Origin: Acidobacteriota bacterium
GTDB taxonomy: Bacteria > Acidobacteriota > Blastocatellia > Pyrinomonadales > Pyrinomonadaceae
Length of the DNA: 14,255 bases
NCBI GenBank assembly: GCA_013813755.1
Contig: JACCRD010000253.1
Span: forward strand, 1 to 14,255
Direction of reading: 5' to 3'
The translations under genes were made by a program, and so were the position numbers. How positions within the stretch are numbered: position 1 is the stretch's first letter; each line of letters starts with the position of its first letter. Below, piece by piece: positions 7,271-12,989 of this stretch. A model generated the notes under the pieces. The model was given only the letters and a program-made list of their open reading frames with translations, did not search any database and was not told where the DNA came from.

Positions 7271-8353
7271 TTAGCGGGCTTTCGACAAAATAACAAGTTC
7301 CGGCTTCAATGCTTCAATAGATACTTGTCTGGCAACTTCTTCCGCGATCGCGCGAAACGCTTTTGCCTGCGGCGATGCGGGATTTGAAACTACCACGGGA
7401 ACGCCCGCGTCTCCGCCTTCACGCACTTCCATTCCAAGCGGAATTTCACCCAGATATGGGAGGTTATATTCGTTAGATAATTGTTTTCCGCCGCCGGTTC
7501 CGAAAATGTTGTAGCGCGTGCCGGTATCAGGCGCGATGAAATACGACATATTTTCGATTACGCCGAGAACCGGAACAGCGACGGCTTCAAACATTTTGAC
7601 GGCGCGCCGCACATCAGCTAGCGAAACTGCCTGCGGAGTGGTCACTAAAACCGCGCCCTGTACGGGAACGAGCTGCGCCAGAGATAACTGTACATCGCCG
7701 GTTCCAGGCGGCATATCGACGATTAAATAATCAAGCTCGCCCCAATTTACATCAGACAAAAACTGTCTAACCACGCCGTGAAGCATCGGACCGCGCAGAA
7801 TCATCGGCTTATCGGGCGGAACCAGAAGCGCCATCGAAATAACTTTTAAGCCGTGCGCTTCAAGCGGAATTAACTGATTATTAAAAACCTGCGGTTCGAC
7901 GTTTCCGATGCCGAGCATCAGAGGCACATTCGGACCATACACATCGGCATCCATCAGTCCTACATTTGCGCCGTCAAGCGCGAGCGAGACGGCTAAATTG
8001 ACGGCGACGGTTGATTTTCCGACTCCGCCTTTACCTGAAGAAACTGCAATAATATTTTTAACGCCCGCAATTGTGACGTTGTTCGCAATTCCGCGTCCTT
8101 CCGGAACGACCGCGTCCATCGTTACAGAAACGTTTTCAACACCTTCGAGCGCGCCAACCAGTTTTCGCGCTTCTTCTTCAAAAGCTTCTTTAACCGGACA
8201 CGCCGGAGTCGTCAAAACGATTCGAAAGAAAACATCTCCCTTGTCAATCTTTAAATCTTTAACGAATCCGAGTGTTACAATATCCTTTTTCAAATCAGGA
8301 TCGATAATTTGACTTAAAGCTTCTAAAACCGATTGTTCTGTTAATTGATTCAT
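7271..8353 (-). CDS. mrp: Mrp/NBP35 (ApbC) family iron-sulfur carrier ATPase
   Basis: A 360-residue P-loop ATPase of the Mrp/NBP35 family, which binds and delivers Fe-S clusters in the cytoplasm. Residues 1-85 are a MIP18/DUF59 domain with DPD (18-20) and TTPACPVK (48-55, C52). Residues 98-345 are the ATPase: deviant Walker A GKGGVGKST (107-115), MDADVYGPN (134-142), LRGPM (186-190), Walker B/switch DYLIVDMPPGTGD (208-220), and ENMSYF (267-272). Many relatives, such as E. coli Mrp and Salmonella ApbC, carry a CxxC just after ENMS that binds a cluster across the dimer. Here the stretch reads APDTG (274-278) and has no cysteine, as I recall is also the case for some cyanobacterial and plastid relatives. 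The start is ATG 8353, with only a weak upstream GAGA. It is divergent from the Spx-like gene and followed by erpA. Confidence 0.93.
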   Translation of the reverse strand: MNQLTEQSVLEALSQIIDPDLKKDIVTLGFVKDLKIDKGDVFFRIVLTTPACPVKEAFEEEARKLVGALEGVENVSVTMDAVVPEGRGIANNVTIAGVKNIIAVSSGKGGVGKSTVAVNLAVSLALDGANVGLMDADVYGPNVPLMLGIGNVEPQVFNNQLIPLEAHGLKVISMALLVPPDKPMILRGPMLHGVVRQFLSDVNWGELDYLIVDMPPGTGDVQLSLAQLVPVQGAVLVTTPQAVSLADVRRAVKMFEAVAVPVLGVIENMSYFIAPDTGTRYNIFGTGGGKQLSNEYNLPYLGEIPLGMEVREGGDAGVPVVVSNPASPQAKAFRAIAEEVARQVSIEALKPELVILSKAR

Positions 8354-8399
8354 AATAAAATATTAATCTCTTGTAATTATTTTCACAATGCGGGACATA

Positions 8400-8410
8400 T
8401 AAAAGTATCG
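8400..8410 (+). repeat. Copy 1 of an 11-bp upstream motif shared with the ygfZ region
   Basis: TAAAAGTATCG at 8400-8410 recurs exactly at 10439-10449. In both places TGCGG starts 11 bases before it (8389-8393 here), so about 18 of 22 bases match in the two 22-base blocks. This copy lies 58 nt before the Spx-like start codon. On the minus strand it overlaps a TTATAT (8402-8397) that could be a -10 box for mrp. Confidence 0.35.
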
Positions 8411-8423
8411 TTAGAAGTCTAAC
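8410..8423. promoter_or_regulatory. Palindromic candidate operator between mrp and the Spx-like gene
   Basis: GTTAGA-AG-TCTAAC is a perfect 6-bp inverted repeat with a 2-nt centre. It sits in the 114-nt divergent region, about 45 nt from the Spx-like ATG and 57 nt from the mrp ATG. On the minus strand it overlaps a possible -35 (TTGGTT, 8426-8421) placed 18 nt from a possible -10 (TTATAT, 8402-8397). A repressor bound there could block mrp, and perhaps both genes. The regulator is unknown. Confidence 0.35.
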
Positions 8424-8467
8424 CAAACAAGTTTAAAAAGGGTTTAATAAATTAGTGGGGATTGTTT

Positions 8468-8848
8468 ATGAAGGAAATATATTTTTACTCGCTTGCAAAC
8501 TGCACAACTTGTCAGAAAGCTAAGAGAAGACTTGATTATCACCGAATTACAGTAACCGAGTATCGAGATTTAAAAGAAGAGCCGCTTTCGACGGAAGAAA
8601 TAAAAAAGCTAGCAAAAATGTTAGGTGGAGCGGAAAATCTTTTTTCTCGACGTTCGGTCAAGTTTCGTGAGCTCGGATTGCGGGACAAGGAGCTTTCCGA
8701 AAATGAAATGCTCGATTTGATGGCGGGCGAATATACTTTTCTTAAACGTCCCATCTTGGTGATGAACGACAAGGCAATTGCCGGATTTTTTGAAAAGTTT
8801 TTTGATGAATTCGTTAAAAGCGCGAAAAGAGAATTAAGAATTTATTGA
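8468..8848 (+). CDS. ArsC/Spx-family thioredoxin-fold protein with CxxC
   Basis: A 126-residue protein of the ArsC/Spx/YffB thioredoxin-like family. The N-terminal strand (MKEIYFYSLANC) leads to a C12-T-T-C15 motif followed by QKAKRRLD. The family insert follows: LSTEEIKKLAKMLGG (40-54), FSRRSVKFRELGL (59-71) and FLKRPILVMNDKAIAGF (91-107). Classical arsenate reductases of the R773 type use one cysteine, while Spx-type regulators of Firmicutes carry a CxxC redox switch. The CxxC here favours a thiol-redox role, but a regulator, an arsenate reductase and a glutaredoxin-like enzyme cannot be told apart by sequence reading. I chose ATG 8468 over TTG 8462 because GGGG at 8457-8460 is well spaced only for the ATG. 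The gene is divergent from mrp and ends at a shared terminator. Confidence 0.8.
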   Translation: MKEIYFYSLANCTTCQKAKRRLDYHRITVTEYRDLKEEPLSTEEIKKLAKMLGGAENLFSRRSVKFRELGLRDKELSENEMLDLMAGEYTFLKRPILVMNDKAIAGFFEKFFDEFVKSAKRELRIY

Positions 8849-8889
8849 AATTTCCTGACTTTTCGGCTGGCAGCATAAAAAAAGTTAAA

Positions 8890-8924
8890 AAAAGCGAATT
8901 CCAAATTATTTGGAGTTCGCTTTT
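8890..8924. terminator. Strong bidirectional intrinsic terminator
   Basis: A 16-bp stem (8890-8905 with 8909-8924) contains one G-U wobble and closes on a 3-nt loop. A-rich sequence precedes it and TTTT ends it, so a T-run follows the stem on both strands. It lies between the convergent Spx-like gene (+) and the YsnF/AvaK gene (-). It is the best-formed terminator in the window. Confidence 0.85.
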
Positions 8925-8947
8925 CATGATTCACTGAAGAATTTTGA

Positions 8948-9754
8948 TTAATCGTTATTGCGGCGCGTGTCGGTGCGATTAGATGTATTTGTGTTGATTT
9001 TTTCAACATCGACTTCGGTGTGGCGAACAGTATCACTAACAACCTGATCGCGTTCTTCGACAGTTTTGCCGACACTGACTTCTTCGACAACCCGCGCTTG
9101 TTTTGAAACAACCGCCTCTTCAGAACGTTCGGTTAATTCAATATCGCCTTCCTTAAAATTACTTAAGTCCGAATCAGTAACCGCGCGATTGACCGGATTA
9201 CGATTGACATAAACGTGTTCTTCACGCAGGCGAACGTGTTCTTCAACCGGCTTTTCAACGACTCGACTACGGACACGCACACCGCCCTGTTCAACTGCAC
9301 GCTTGCCAACCTGTAAATTTTCTTCAATTACCGGAATTGCCTTATCGCCTTGGTTAGCGGTGTTGGTGTGAGTTGTTTGCGAGTTTTGAGCAAAATTTTG
9401 CTGGGATGAACTACCATCGACGTCAATTGCGCCGTTGTTGTCAAAAATTTCGGCAACTTGTCTGGCTCGTTCATTTGAATCAACGTGAACCGTTAAAATA
9501 GCTTCCGCATTTCGCGCGGCATTTGAATAGCTGCGCGCTTCGGTTTCATTATCACTAAATAAATTTCCAAAAAAACTGCTGATATTGTCGCCGGTTGACG
9601 TACCTGTTCCGGTACTTGTATTGGCGGTGGAATCACCCGTTCTGCCTTGTGAAAAATCGATATTCTCCTTAACGAAACCTTTTTGAACCAATTGGTTCAT
9701 TGCTGTCTGTGCCTCTGTTTTGCTGTCAAATAATCCTACTACTGTGTGTGTCAT
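8948..9754 (-). CDS. Stress protein: YflT/17M-like domain plus YsnF/AvaK (DUF2382) domain
   Basis: A 268-residue soluble protein with two recognisable parts. Residues 1-36 (THTVVGLFDSKTEAQTAM and following) plus 72-113 form a general stress protein 17M/YflT-like alpha-beta domain. It is interrupted by a Ser/Thr/Gly-rich stretch (38-57) and a short amphipathic piece (SSFFGNLF, 59-66). A low-complexity linker (115-136) leads to a DUF2382 (YsnF/AvaK) domain at about 138-252: IPVIEENLQVGKR, then repeated strands rich in Val, Glu and Arg. The tail is Asn/Thr/Arg-rich. Proteins of this type are linked to general stress in Bacillus and to akinetes (AvaK) in cyanobacteria; their biochemical function is unknown. 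The start has a strong AGGGAG about 8 nt upstream. It follows another DUF2382 gene by 36 nt on the same strand, and the strong hairpin at 8890-8924 closes the pair. Confidence 0.85.
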   Translation of the reverse strand: MTHTVVGLFDSKTEAQTAMNQLVQKGFVKENIDFSQGRTGDSTANTSTGTGTSTGDNISSFFGNLFSDNETEARSYSNAARNAEAILTVHVDSNERARQVAEIFDNNGAIDVDGSSSQQNFAQNSQTTHTNTANQGDKAIPVIEENLQVGKRAVEQGGVRVRSRVVEKPVEEHVRLREEHVYVNRNPVNRAVTDSDLSNFKEGDIELTERSEEAVVSKQARVVEEVSVGKTVEERDQVVSDTVRHTEVDVEKINTNTSNRTDTRRNND

Positions 9755-9790
9755 CTTTTTTCTCCCTTTTTGATTTATTAATATTTGAAA

Positions 9791-10255
9791 TTATTTTGAT
9801 TGATGTCCTTGTTCCGCTGAATTTTGATTTTCAGTAGAACGTTTGATTTCCACATCCTCTTTTATCAAAGTGATTTTCTGAGGCTGATGGGTTTGGACGA
9901 CTTGTTTTCGCACGTGTAATTCTTCAATCAACACGAGACGCTTCTGATAAAAAACTTGTTCCTGAACAACCGGAATAATCATTACTTCGCCGTCCTGTCT
10001 GACCGCCGGACGTTCCTGCACAATCTGATTGATTGGAATTCGCTCGACATCAACTTTTTCCTGAAATAGCGGAATATCAACAATTTCTTCGTGTTCGCTG
10101 ATTTTTTTGGAAATAATAACTTTTCCCGTTTCGACGACCCGCTTTTCAACGACCGCTTCTTCCTGAATAACCTGGAACACAGCATCTGTTTGATTTTGCG
10201 CGAAGTCAAAGTCTTCAAGATTTTCGTTTGAAATTTCAGTATTGTTATTTACCAT
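9791..10255 (-). CDS. Stand-alone DUF2382 (YsnF/AvaK-type) protein
   Basis: A 154-residue protein consisting almost entirely of DUF2382-like sequence. Two related halves can be seen. The first (about 26-78) reads FQVIQEEAVVEKR, ETGKVIISKK, EEIVDIPLFQEKVDVERIP. The second (about 91-145) reads MIIPVVQEQVFYQKR, EELHVRKQV, KITLIKEDVEIKR. Each half alternates hydrophobic and charged residues, as expected for long beta strands. An acidic N-terminus (3-25) and a polar tail flank them. I start the gene at ATG 10255: the open frame continues to ATG 10378, but those extra 41 residues are hydrophobic/aromatic and unlike the rest. The ribosome binding site is weak. It is the upstream partner of the larger DUF2382 gene. 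The role is unknown, with stress response inferred from the family. Confidence 0.78.
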   Translation of the reverse strand: MVNNNTEISNENLEDFDFAQNQTDAVFQVIQEEAVVEKRVVETGKVIISKKISEHEEIVDIPLFQEKVDVERIPINQIVQERPAVRQDGEVMIIPVVQEQVFYQKRLVLIEELHVRKQVVQTHQPQKITLIKEDVEIKRSTENQNSAEQGHQSK

Positions 10256-10585
10256 TTTATCTACTTCACTCAGAATAATATTTACAGATTGCGATATAAA
10301 TTCTATTTCAGATTTTGAAGTTTTGGAAAAGCAACTAATGTTCCATAGTTGGAAAAAAGACGGATAGAAAATTATCAATGCGACTTAAGTCTCGTAATTC
10401 CAGCCATTAAAAAAATAATCACAACTTTGCGGAAAAGTTAAAAGTATCGATAAAATCTGATCTGATAAAAAATTAGTAGATTTAATTTTTGTGTTCAGTA
10501 TCAAATTCATACAATTTCATTTGGTAAGTAGTTGGGAGCGGTAAATAAATTAATTTGTTAAAATCGGAGTTTGTAAAAAGTGTGA
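10256..10585. other. Divergent intergenic region between the DUF2382 pair and ygfZ
   Basis: About 330 AT-rich bases with no convincing gene. An open frame continues upstream of the DUF2382 gene to 10378, but its sequence does not look coding. It contains the second copy of TAAAAGTATCG (10439-10449), two GATAAAA copies flanking TCTGATCT (10449-10469), and a TACAAT (10510-10515) that could be a -10 for ygfZ but lacks a good -35. GGAG at 10566-10569 is 16 nt from ATG 10586, too far for a standard ribosome binding site. Confidence 0.5.
10439..10449 (+). repeat. Copy 2 of the 11-bp motif, upstream of ygfZ
   Basis: An exact second copy of TAAAAGTATCG, with TGCGG again starting 11 bases before it (10428-10432). 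It lies 136 nt before the ygfZ start codon. In the window I noticed exact copies only here and at 8400-8410. Confidence 0.35.
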
Positions 10586-11548
10586 ATGATTATGAATTTA
10601 ACAATATTAGATAAATACAGAGAGGCGCGAAAAAATAGTTTTGGTTTCTTTGAATTTGAATGCGGATTGATTGAAGTTTCAGGTACAGAAGCCATTCAGT
10701 TTTTGAATGGCTTAATTACCATTGATGTAAAAAGCCTTGAAATTAATCGTTGGAAATCAGCGGCTTTTCCGAACGCGCAGGGAAGACTTCTAGCTGTTGT
10801 GCGAATTCTTCGGCTTGATGAAAAATTTCTTTTTATTACCGAAGCACAAACGCACGAAAAAATATTTCAAAATCTTTTTCGTTTTACTTATGCGGGAGAT
10901 TTTAAGGTTACGGACTTAACGGAAAGTTTTTCCTGTTTCGCGGTGCGCGGAAGTGAAATTCCAAAACTTAGATACAAAATTCCAGAGGCAAACAAAATTA
11001 CTGAAGCTAAATTTGCCAATGGTGAGGATGGCTTTTTAATCGATGCTTTTCGCGCCAAAGGCTTTGAAATATTCTTCCCGAAAATAACGAAAGATAAATT
11101 CGCAGATGAATTAAAAAATCTCGGTGCAATCGAAATCGACAAGTCAACGCAAGAAATTTTGCGAATTGAAAACGGCGCTCCAAAATACGGTATTGACGCC
11201 GACGAAACGACAATTGTTCCGGAACTCGGCATCGAAGAATTAATCAGCTACAACAAAGGCTGTTACATTGGTCAGGAAATTATTGCTCGAATCCATTTTC
11301 GCGGACACATCGCCAAACAACTGACCGGTTTGATTCTTGAAAAAAACGTCGCGCCAAACAGTGAATTAAAATCGCTCGACGGCAAAAATGCTGGCAGAAT
11401 AACTTCAGTCGCATTTTCGCCAACGCTCAAAAAATTTATCGCGCTCGCCTTCGTGCGTTACGACTTTTTGGCGGAAGGCACCGAGTTGAAAATTGGCGAA
11501 ATAACGGCGTTGGTCAAACATTTACCGTTTGTCGGAAAGATAAGCTAA
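10586..11548 (+). CDS. ygfZ: YgfZ/GcvT-family folate-binding protein for Fe-S enzyme maintenance
   Basis: A 320-residue member of the YgfZ/CAF17 branch of the GcvT-like folate-binding family. In E. coli, YgfZ supports the assembly or repair of certain Fe-S enzymes in a folate-dependent way. The hallmark motif K-G-C-Y-x-G-Q-E is intact at 224-231 (KGCYIGQE), with the conserved Cys at 226. It is preceded by LRIENGAPKYGID (192-204) and VPELG (211-215), and the N-terminal barrel carries VSGTEAIQFLNGLIT (31-45) and PNAQGRLLA (62-70). The C-terminal beta domain spans about 240-320. It lacks the decarboxylase-type context of a true glycine-cleavage T protein, since no gcvH or gcvP is nearby. Start may be ATG 10586 or ATG 10592. 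It fits the Fe-S theme of mrp and erpA, about 2.2 kb away. Confidence 0.88.
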   Translation: MIMNLTILDKYREARKNSFGFFEFECGLIEVSGTEAIQFLNGLITIDVKSLEINRWKSAAFPNAQGRLLAVVRILRLDEKFLFITEAQTHEKIFQNLFRFTYAGDFKVTDLTESFSCFAVRGSEIPKLRYKIPEANKITEAKFANGEDGFLIDAFRAKGFEIFFPKITKDKFADELKNLGAIEIDKSTQEILRIENGAPKYGIDADETTIVPELGIEELISYNKGCYIGQEIIARIHFRGHIAKQLTGLILEKNVAPNSELKSLDGKNAGRITSVAFSPTLKKFIALAFVRYDFLAEGTELKIGEITALVKHLPFVGKIS

Positions 11549-11574
11549 AATAAAATAAAAGATAGAAATTATAA

Positions 11575-11691
11575 AAAACGAGTTCGCAATTTTCGCGGCA
11601 ACAAACGATAAAAGTTTTTGATAATCCGGTAAAAGTTTCGGGCGAAGATGCTTTACAAAATATTGAACTCGATTTGACGGAGATTTGGTAA
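11575..11691 (+). pseudogene. Possible 3' remnant of a lost or recoded gene
   Basis: Between ygfZ and the next gene one frame is open for 38 codons (TAA at 11572-11574 to TAA at 11689-11691) and reads like a protein C-terminus: QQTIKVFDNPVKVSGEDA (9-26), then LQNIELDLTEIW (27-38). The alternating hydrophobic strands and Glu/Asp use look coding, but no ATG is present in frame and the stop lies 3 nt before the next start codon. It may be the decayed end of a gene deleted from this place, an ORF with an unusual start, or chance. I cannot name a parent family. Confidence 0.3.
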
Positions 11692-11694
11692 GAA

Positions 11695-11964
11695 ATGAAT
11701 ATTGCCCAAATAAATAAAAACGAATTGGATATTGATTTATCAAATGCGAAACTCGCCTACACAATTATTCAATCTCTACTCACCAATCAGGAAGCATTAA
11801 GCGATTTGCTGGCGGTAATGGCGCACGTTTTGGACGAAGATGTGGCGAAGGCTTTGACAAATACGAACGAATGGCAAAATTATATTGATTCCAAACGCGA
11901 ACTTGAAACTACAAAGTTGCAGATTGAAAAATTCACCGAAGAGATGTTGAAATTGGACAAATAA
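11695..11964 (+). CDS. Small helical protein of unknown function upstream of ypdA-like gene
   Basis: I do not recognise this 89-residue protein. It looks almost wholly alpha-helical and acidic. A hydrophobic helical stretch (AKLAYTIIQSLLTNQEALSDLLAVMAHVLDEDVAKAL, split here as residues 18-34 and 35-54) is followed by a charged, coiled-coil-like helix at about 62-89 (ELETTKLQIEKFTEEMLKL). It has no Cys, signal peptide or membrane segment. GGAG at 11679-11682 is 12 nt before the ATG. Its stop lies 3 nt before the ypdA-like start, so the two are very likely co-transcribed and perhaps translationally coupled. A partner or regulator of the flavoprotein is possible, but this rests on position alone. 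Confidence 0.6.
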   Translation: MNIAQINKNELDIDLSNAKLAYTIIQSLLTNQEALSDLLAVMAHVLDEDVAKALTNTNEWQNYIDSKRELETTKLQIEKFTEEMLKLDK

Positions 11965-11967
11965 ACA

Positions 11968-12960
11968 ATGATTTTTGACTTAATCATTATCGGCGCGGGA
12001 CCAGCAGGAATTTCTGCCGCTTATGAGTCACAAAAATTAAATCTAAATTATTTGGTGCTGGAGAAAAATTTAATCGGCAGCACTATTTATCAATATCCAG
12101 TTGGATTAACGGTTTTCTCGACCGTTAACGAACTTGAACTCGTGCCAAACACGCTTTTTCCTGCCAGAGATAAGCCAACGCGTGAAGAATTGCTTTCGTA
12201 TTACACGCGCTTTGTGTTGAACAATAATCTTAATGTGCAGTGGGAAGAAGCGGTTGAAACGGTTAAAAATCTGGGCGCAAATCATTTTTTAATAAAAACC
12301 GCAAAAGGTGAATATGAAACGCAAAAAGTTTTATTTGCGTTCGGCGCGATGCAGTATCCGCGACATTTGGGCGTGAAAGGCGAAGATTTGCCGAAAGTGC
12401 ATCATCTTTTTCGCGAAACTTATCCGTATGTCAAAAAACACGCTCTCGTCGTCGGCGGCGGGAATTCGGCGGGCGAAGCGGCTTTGTTTTTGGCGGAGGA
12501 AGGCGCGTACGCGACACTAGCGACGTTTCGCAAAGATTGGGAAGAAACGGATCCGAAGCAGGGCTGCATCAAACACTGGGTCAAAGAGCCGCTCGAAGCA
12601 CAACTGGAAAAAAATTGTCTGGACGTTTTTTTTCTGGGAAGCGTCGTTGAAATCAGAGAAAAGGAAATTGTTCTGGAGTCCGAGAGCGGCGCGATTGAGA
12701 TTTTACCGAATGATGTCGTATTTATTTTAGTCGGTTCGGACGCGGATTTGACGATGCTTGAAAATCTCGGGGTGGCAATAAAAGATTCAAAATACGGACA
12801 AATTCCTGTTTACGATGAAGAAACTTTTGAAACAAACGTCCACGGAATTTACGTCGTTGGACATTTCACGGAAGCGCGACACATCGCGGGGGCGATTGAA
12901 GTTCCCAAAAAGATTGTTCCAAAAATCGCCGCGACATTTGAGCGGGCAAAATCTGTTTAA
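11968..12960 (+). CDS. ypdA: YpdA-like FAD/NAD(P)H-dependent oxidoreductase (bacillithiol disulfide reductase family)
   Basis: A 330-residue two-dinucleotide-fold flavoprotein. The FAD motif GAGPAG (9-14) starts the protein; IYQYPVGLTVFSTVNELEL (40-58) is typical of the YpdA family; the NAD(P)H motif GGGNSAGE is at 163-170; and VHGIYVVGHF (291-300) with the following HIAGAIE (305-311) is the C-terminal FAD contact. It lacks the CxxC of thioredoxin reductases, as YpdA proteins do. YpdA reduces bacillithiol disulfide in Firmicutes, and Staphylococcus aureus work points to Cys14, in the FAD motif, as the active residue. Here that position is Ala13, so the reaction may differ. The other cysteines (C200, C217) are not in known motifs. 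It starts 3 nt after the small gene upstream, and recQ starts 29 nt downstream. Confidence 0.8.
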   Translation: MIFDLIIIGAGPAGISAAYESQKLNLNYLVLEKNLIGSTIYQYPVGLTVFSTVNELELVPNTLFPARDKPTREELLSYYTRFVLNNNLNVQWEEAVETVKNLGANHFLIKTAKGEYETQKVLFAFGAMQYPRHLGVKGEDLPKVHHLFRETYPYVKKHALVVGGGNSAGEAALFLAEEGAYATLATFRKDWEETDPKQGCIKHWVKEPLEAQLEKNCLDVFFLGSVVEIREKEIVLESESGAIEILPNDVVFILVGSDADLTMLENLGVAIKDSKYGQIPVYDEETFETNVHGIYVVGHFTEARHIAGAIEVPKKIVPKIAATFERAKSV

Positions 12961-12989
12961 GAAAAGCCAAAAAAACCTATAAAACATAG

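Noticed and set aside
7908..8312. Plus-strand open frame of 134 codons inside mrp
   Set aside because: It is antisense to the conserved Mrp coding frame, and its Ser/Thr/Pro-rich product is typical of a shadow frame.
10256..10378. Upstream in-frame extension of the stand-alone DUF2382 protein to ATG 10378
   Set aside because: The extra 41 residues are hydrophobic and aromatic, unlike the charged DUF2382 protein, and no ribosome binding site supports ATG 10378.
11522..11764. Minus-strand open frame of 80 codons across the ygfZ-downstream gap
   Set aside because: It overlaps the ends of two plus-strand genes, shows no family-like motif and is composed of AT-rich antisense sequence.
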